64,000 nt of DNA. Source: Paraburkholderia sp. (GTDB lineage Bacteria; Pseudomonadota; Gammaproteobacteria; Burkholderiales; Burkholderiaceae). Both the position numbers and the translations under genes were made by a program. This document shows, piece after piece, positions 59,554 to 64,000 of this stretch (the stretch's first letter is position 1; every line of letters starts with the position of its first letter). The DNA is taken from contig SCRN01000034.1 in assembly GCA_004322045.1 (NCBI GenBank), forward strand, positions 124,001 to 188,000, read 5' to 3'. The notes beneath the pieces were generated by a model. That model saw only the letters and a program-made list of their open reading frames with translations. It was not told the DNA's origin and ran no database searches.

Positions 59554-60876
59554 TCAGGCCAGTTGCCCGGACAACCCTTCGAACAAAATATCGGCGCCGA
59601 GCACGAAGCCGTGTTCGCCCCTGCGCACGAGCACCGACAATGTCACGCATAAGTTCGTCGAACTCGACGACATATAGGGCTCGCTGACGATCGTCTCGCC
59701 GGGACGAAGCAACGCGTCGCGAAAATAGGCGCGCTTGGACCAATTGGCGCCTGCCCGGCGCGCGAGCAAGGGAAACGTCGCGCAGCGCCGCTCGCAATGA
59801 TGATCCGATTCGACGTTCTCGCCGACTTGCTGTCCCGTGTCGTCGAGCACGAACACACGTAACGCCCATTCGCACTCCAAGAAATGGCGGGCGGCATGCG
59901 TCAGCGGTTGACCCAAGCACCAGGCGTCCTTGAAGCGCCCAAACGCGCGCCGGTATGGCGCCAACTCGTCCAGATCGGCGATCCGGCGCAACTTGCGTGC
60001 GTCGCAGGGCCGATCATCGAGCGCCGGCAGCGAACCGGCGCCAAACGGGGCCGGTACCTCGACTTCGATCGCCGGCCGCCCGAAAAAATAGCCCTGGACG
60101 AAATCCGCATCGCAGTCGGCGCTCAGCCTCGCCTGTTCTTCGGTCTCGATCCCCTCGATCACGACGAAGGTTCCGATGTCGTGCAATAAATCGACGAGAC
60201 GCAGCAAGCTGCGCGCATTTCGATAGCTTTCGATCGCCTTGCAAATCAACTCGCGATCGAGCTTGACCACGTCGGGACGCAAATCCCACACACGGCCGAG
60301 ATTGGTCAAGCCCGCGCCGAAATCGTCGAGCGCGATCAGAAATCCGTGCGCTCGCAGCCGCTCGACGGCGTCGACTAGCGCGGCGGGCGTCTCTTGCCGC
60401 GCCTCGAGCACTTCGATGACGATGCGATTGGGCGCCACCGCGCTATCGACGAGCTCTTGCGCCAGCGCGGGGCCATGCACGGGATCGACTAGAACGTCCG
60501 GGTGCAAATTGGCGAAGAGGACATGCTGCTCATGGGCGAACTGGGCGAAACGCGCCACGTGGCGCTGCAAGCAGGCGCGCTCGTACTCCCCGCAACGCCC
60601 CGCTTGCCGCGCCACGGCGAAGGCGGCTTCGGGCGAGCACGGTCTGCCGCCGGCATCCCGGGCACGCAGCAGCGCCTCATAGCCCACGGGGGCGCCATGG
60701 GCCAGCGAGAGCACGGGCTGAAAGGCGCTTTCTATCTGCGGCAGTTCGGGCGCTGAGGCATCGATCATGAAGAAAATCGATTCGTTGGGGTCGGGAGCAA
60801 ACATCGCGTCGAATTCCTCGGACACGGCTCGCGGGCGCTGTCCTTGGCAGAATATAACGTCAGTTGTTTGCCTCAA
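59554..60876 (-). CDS. EAL-domain cyclic-di-GMP phosphodiesterase with sensor-like C-terminus
   Basis: 440 residues. EAL domain at about 45-290: GYEALLRARD, FANLHPDVL (Asn), IVIEVLEAR (Glu), ALDDFGAGLTNLG, VVKLDRELI (Lys), VIEGIETEEQ (Glu), VQGYFFGRP (Gln). All catalytic positions look present. The last 130 residues resemble the YkuI-type C-terminal sensor fold (ECEWALRVFVLDDTGQQVGE; SEPYMSSSSTNLCVTLSVLV). The start may be an internal Met (residue 25 or 37). It converges on lhr, gap 5 bases. Confidence 0.87.
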   Translation of the reverse strand: MRQTTDVIFCQGQRPRAVSEEFDAMFAPDPNESIFFMIDASAPELPQIESAFQPVLSLAHGAPVGYEALLRARDAGGRPCSPEAAFAVARQAGRCGEYERACLQRHVARFAQFAHEQHVLFANLHPDVLVDPVHGPALAQELVDSAVAPNRIVIEVLEARQETPAALVDAVERLRAHGFLIALDDFGAGLTNLGRVWDLRPDVVKLDRELICKAIESYRNARSLLRLVDLLHDIGTFVVIEGIETEEQARLSADCDADFVQGYFFGRPAIEVEVPAPFGAGSLPALDDRPCDARKLRRIADLDELAPYRRAFGRFKDAWCLGQPLTHAARHFLECEWALRVFVLDDTGQQVGENVESDHHCERRCATFPLLARRAGANWSKRAYFRDALLRPGETIVSEPYMSSSSTNLCVTLSVLVRRGEHGFVLGADILFEGLSGQLA

Positions 60877-61024
60877 CTTGATAGTTTTGTCGGGGGAAAC
60901 ACGGAGCCGTATTAATTTTCTGGGCGAAACGCCGTTATCAGCCTTATAGCCCGTGCGGCCTCGGCGCTCGCCTTACCGAAAGGTGCAACCGCCGCTCACG
61001 GGCGCAACCCACGAGGAAATTTCG

Positions 61025-61984
61025 ATGGCCGCTGATCACCACTCGATCGACGAACGCTCCAATCTGACGAGTACGAACAAGTTCGAACTCTTGCTGTTCC
61101 GCCTGGGCGCGGCGCCCGGCAACGACGACTCGCACGAGTTGTACGGCATCAACGTGTTCAAAGTGCGCGAGATCATGACCATGCCGGCCATCACGCCGAT
61201 TGCCGGGGCATCGGATCACATGATCGGCGCCGTCGATATCCGCGGCCAGATCATTCCCGTAATCGACCTGCCCAAACTGATGGGGTGCAACCCGACGCGC
61301 GGCTTGAACATCTTGCTCGTGACCGAGTTCGCACGGTCGACGCAGGCGTTCGCGGTGGAGGAAGTCGACGACATCGTTCGCCTCGAATGGAATCAGGTGC
61401 TTTCGGCCGAAGGCTCGGCCGGCGGTAACTCCGTCACCAGCATTGCCCGCATCGACGGCAATACGGGCGATTCGCGGCTAGCGCAGGTGGTCGACGTCGA
61501 GCAGGTGTTGCGCGACGTCTTCCCGGCCCAGCATCCGAGCGTCGAGGCGGCCGACGTGGGGACCTCGGTCAAGATGAGCGGCGGGGCCAAGATTCTGGCG
61601 GCCGACGATTCGGGCTTCGCGCGCAAGCTCATCGAGCAGAGCCTCGCGGCGCTCGGCGCGCAGTACATCATCACGAAGACCGGGCAGGAAGCCTGGGATA
61701 CGCTCACGAGAATTGCCGCAGAAGCGCAGAAGGAAGGGGTTCGAACGCGCGACAAGGTGGCGCTCGTGCTGACCGACCTCGAAATGCCCGAAATGGACGG
61801 CTTCATGCTCACGCGCCAAATCAAGGCCGACGAGCGCATGCGCGACATCCCCGTCATCATCCATTCTTCGCTCACGGGCACGGCCAACGAGGCGCACGTC
61901 AAGAATGCCGGGGCGACGGGCTACGTCGCCAAGTTCGCCGCCGGCGACTTGGCCGAGGCGATCCGCCAGGCGCTCGCCGCTTAA
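61025..61984 (+). CDS. cheV: CheV chemotaxis coupling protein (CheW-REC)
   Basis: 319 residues from ATG 61025 (GAGGAAAT). CheW domain at 20-165 (FELLLFRLG, GINVFKVREIMTMPAITPIA, GAVDIRGQIIPVIDLPKLMG). Receiver domain at 190-319 (AADDSGFARKLIEQSL; phospho-Asp in LVLTDLEMPEMDGF; HSSLTG; AKFAAGDL). It couples receptors to CheA with phosphorylation-dependent adaptation. It is an orphan here, with no other che genes in the window. Confidence 0.92.
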   Translation: MAADHHSIDERSNLTSTNKFELLLFRLGAAPGNDDSHELYGINVFKVREIMTMPAITPIAGASDHMIGAVDIRGQIIPVIDLPKLMGCNPTRGLNILLVTEFARSTQAFAVEEVDDIVRLEWNQVLSAEGSAGGNSVTSIARIDGNTGDSRLAQVVDVEQVLRDVFPAQHPSVEAADVGTSVKMSGGAKILAADDSGFARKLIEQSLAALGAQYIITKTGQEAWDTLTRIAAEAQKEGVRTRDKVALVLTDLEMPEMDGFMLTRQIKADERMRDIPVIIHSSLTGTANEAHVKNAGATGYVAKFAAGDLAEAIRQALAA

Positions 61985-62074
61985 GCACTTCGCCCGTCCG
62001 CAGGTTTGGCCCGCCCCCGGGCGATCTGCGAGCGGTGCGCGCATTGCCCCCGCGTCGTCATCCGGGCCTGTCGC

Positions 62075-62536
62075 TCAAAGCAACGGCAGGCCCGCGTCGC
62101 GCTTCACTTCGCGTAGCGACAGCACCGATTCGACCGACGTCACTCCCGGCAATGCACGCAGCACGTCGCGCATGAACGCGCCGTAATCTTCAAGATCGCG
62201 TGCGACCACGTGGAGCAGGTAATCGGCGCTGCCCGAGACGTTGTGACACGAGACGATGCGCTCGATCGCTTGGATCTGCCGCTCAAACTCGTCGGCGAGG
62301 CGCCGGTCGTGAACGCCGAAGCGCACGAGTGCGAACGCGGTCACCCCGATGTGCAGCGCCGATTTCGACAGCACGGCGCGATACCCCTCGATATAGCCGT
62401 CGGCTTCCAACCGCTTCAAGCGGCGCGCGCACGGGGTTTCGCTCAAGCCTACCGCTTCGGCGAGACTCGCGTTCGTGGTGCGGCCGTCCCCTTGCATCGC
62501 CATGAGAATGGCCCGGTCGGTCTTGTCCAAAGTCAT
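62075..62536 (-). CDS. Lrp/AsnC-family transcriptional regulator
   Basis: 153 residues from ATG 62536. N-terminal HTH (LDKTDRAILMAMQGDGRTTN, SLAEAVGLSETPCARRLKRL), then the RAM/AsnC ligand domain (CHNVSGSADYLLHVVARDLE, LPGVTSVESVLSLREVKRD). The target is unknown; the regulated gene may be across the 750-base gap to the right. Confidence 0.9.
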   Translation of the reverse strand: MTLDKTDRAILMAMQGDGRTTNASLAEAVGLSETPCARRLKRLEADGYIEGYRAVLSKSALHIGVTAFALVRFGVHDRRLADEFERQIQAIERIVSCHNVSGSADYLLHVVARDLEDYGAFMRDVLRALPGVTSVESVLSLREVKRDAGLPLL

Positions 62537-63289
62537 GCGTCGCAGCCCTTCGTTCCGAAGCTGCGATGGTAGCGCATGCACGCAGGCATCGTGTTTGCTC
62601 CACGTTGCGACATGCGAACGCGCCCTTCCTCGTTGCGGCAGGATGCCGCCCCGTGCATGGTCATATCGCCGCATCTGGATGATGCGGTTTTCAGTTGCGG
62701 CATGCTGCTGGCGCAACGGCAGCACATACATGATTTGATCGTGTACGAAGATGCGCCCGGACCGCGCGAGTCGTTTCCCGGGCTTCCTCAAATTTGTGAC
62801 GAGCAAATTAAACCTTTGGCATTGCCGTGGCACAGACATCAAGCGAACACATTTGAATGTTAATGTGCAACCCGCCATCGGCCCGTACCCGTCAAAACAA
62901 ATGGGGCTGTAGAAATAGATCGCCCTCCCATATTGCGAACTACGGGCGACGGTATTAGTATTGCGCCAACCAAGAATCGCGCCTCGGCCGCACGAACCTG
63001 ACGGGCCGCCGAAACAATTACCGTATCGCCCGCAGGATGCGTGCCTGCGGCGGGTAATTAATACCTTGGCATACCCAGCCCAAATAAATAATCGAAAACG
63101 TTTTATAGCGTCATATGAATAGCCATTCCGTTCGTCACCTGTTTTACGTTTCTCCGCTGAAATTCCTTCCGGTTTTTCTCGGTGCGTTTCGTCGACGATG
63201 TAATTGATGCATTCAGCGCTACCGGTGCAACCCGCACCCGCATCAATTGAGGATACGGACCGACCCTCTATAGCCGATTGGAGACACGC
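62537..63289. other. Long AT-richer intergenic region with one stem-loop
   Basis: No convincing gene. ATTACC (63017-63022) and CCGCAGG (63030-63036) face CCTGCGG (63044-63050) and GGTAAT (63053-63058), forming a bulged hairpin. AT-rich parts near 62,900 and 63,100 could hold promoters of the Lrp gene or of the small gene to the right. No tRNA or riboswitch was recognised. Confidence 0.4.
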
Positions 63290-63487
63290 ATGCTGAGTCC
63301 ACACGAACTCGCCACTTTGATGCTCGTTAAGGACGATCCCGATCAGATCGGCGATCGCGCCGAACTCGACACGTTGCTCGAGCGCCATCTGATCAAGCTC
63401 GAGCAAGCCGAGGACATCGGTTTGCCGCGCCCGCGCATCACGGAGAACGGCAATTCGATTCTCGAAGCCTGCTCGCGCTTGCGCTAA
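63290..63487 (+). CDS. Conserved hypothetical protein, 65 residues
   Basis: MLSPHELATLMLVKDDPDQI, then ELDTLLERHLIKLEQAEDIG and RPRITENGNSILEACSRLR: a winged-helix-like short protein ending in the pattern LTxxGxxIL. Seen upstream of phaB in related genomes, by memory. An in-frame TTG at 63278 is an alternative start; ATG 63290 is preferred. Confidence 0.7.
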   Translation: MLSPHELATLMLVKDDPDQIGDRAELDTLLERHLIKLEQAEDIGLPRPRITENGNSILEACSRLR

Positions 63488-63587
63488 TCCGCGCGCGGCA
63501 AGGTAGGGCGGTACGTGCGGTTTGAGAGGCCCGCATCGCACCAGCCGAAGTTTCACTTCGTCAAACACTCGTCAATGGAGAACAGAC

Positions 63588-64000
63588 ATGACAAAAAGAA
63601 TTGCCCTCGTCACGGGTGGCATGGGTGGCATCGGCGAAGCGATCAGCATGAGGCTCCACGACGTGGGTCACGCCGTCGTGGTCACCTATTCGCCGAGCAA
63701 CACCGGCGCCGATGCGTGGTTGGCGCGCATGGAGACATCCGGACGGCAGTTCCGCGCCTATCCCGTCGACGTGGCCGATTACGATTCGTGCGCACGCTGC
63801 GCCACTCAGATCAAAAGCGAGATCGGCCCCATCGACATTCTCGTCAACAACGCCGGCATCACGCGCGATGCGAGCTTCAAGAAGCTCGATAAGGACAGTT
63901 GGGACGCGGTGCTCAGCACCAATCTCGACTCGGTGTTCCATATGACGAAGCAATGGTACGAAGGCATGACTGCGCGCGGCTGGGGCCGCATCGTCAACAT
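63588..64000 (+). CDS. phaB: Acetoacetyl-CoA reductase PhaB (3' end outside window)
   Basis: 137 codons visible from ATG 63588 (ATGGAGAACAG upstream). SDR fold: MTKRIALVTGGMGGIGEAIS (TGxxxGIG cofactor site), DVADYDSCARCATQIKSEIG, IDILVNNAGITRDASFKKLD (NNAG), NLDSVFHMTKQWYEGMTARG, WGRIVN. The Ser-Tyr-Lys site lies beyond the edge. NADPH-dependent reduction of acetoacetyl-CoA to (R)-3-hydroxybutyryl-CoA for polyhydroxyalkanoate; the bktB-like thiolase 24 kb away may serve the same pathway. Confidence 0.9.
   Translation, partial: MTKRIALVTGGMGGIGEAISMRLHDVGHAVVVTYSPSNTGADAWLARMETSGRQFRAYPVDVADYDSCARCATQIKSEIGPIDILVNNAGITRDASFKKLDKDSWDAVLSTNLDSVFHMTKQWYEGMTARGWGRIVN

Noticed and set aside
62576-62863. 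Plus-strand frame upstream of the Lrp gene
   Set aside because: Composition not protein-like and it covers the expected promoter region.

Overview
The window looks like a chromosomal segment of a high-GC betaproteobacterium of the Burkholderiaceae (Paraburkholderia, Trinickia or Caballeronia-like). The basis is family resemblance: a BktB-type thiolase with a PhaB reductase, a BPSS1780-type membrane protein, a Burkholderia-type two-gene integrase locus, LysR/AraC/MocR regulators beside single metabolic genes, and high-GC codon use. This is recognition from memory, not a database match.

Layout. 1-1.9 kb: the tail of an unknown gene, then a flavodoxin-fold NAD(P)H oxidoreductase divergent from its LysR regulator. 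2.0-2.2 kb: a VapC remnant. 2.5-7.8 kb: a four-gene plus-strand operon made of a LecA-like lectin/lipocalin-like protein, a 695-residue ferritin-like (VioB/RebD-type) protein with a Cys-rich tail carrying NACAGQG-type repeats, an MNIO (DUF692) enzyme, and its DUF2063 (BufC/HvfC-type) partner. This reads as a RiPP-like modification system in which the substrate tail is fused to a large folded protein.

7.8-36 kb: an accessory island. Its core is a minus-strand run of about 41 mostly tiny genes, from vapB at 25,285 down to 9,906. Neighbours are joined by short spacers, most with the same A-rich leader (GGAAAAC or a close variant) before the next start. Members include vapBC at the head behind a good promoter with a palindromic operator, a SieB-type superinfection exclusion protein, a NucS-like nuclease, many one- or two-helix membrane proteins, zinc-knuckle proteins, a Rap1a-like secreted protein, three copies of one 58-residue protein and two of one 87-residue protein. 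Several members are broken. Upstream of the head are a decayed integrase end and a 1301-residue protein with an Mrr-like nuclease domain, TPRs and a PIN-like end. Two copies of CACATCTGATAACT in direct orientation bracket 8.68-29.98 kb. To the right are a conserved unknown gene plus a frameshifted tyrosine recombinase, and a three-gene operon with an AlbA_2 (Schlafen-type) protein.

36-64 kb: mostly ordinary chromosome. MFS exporter and LysR; beta-ketothiolase and acyl-CoA dehydrogenase; AraC regulator; LysR and aldo/keto reductase; GNAT and MocR; egtB-egtD (ergothioneine) followed by a DUF72 remnant and gamma-glutamyltransferase; a small accessory patch (52.6-54.3 kb); BPSS1780-type protein; Lhr helicase; EAL phosphodiesterase; CheV; Lrp regulator; and the start of phaB at the right edge.

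The two most promising undescribed items are the MNIO operon with its ferritin-like/Cys-rich fusion substrate, and the uniform-leader cassette array driven from vapBC.
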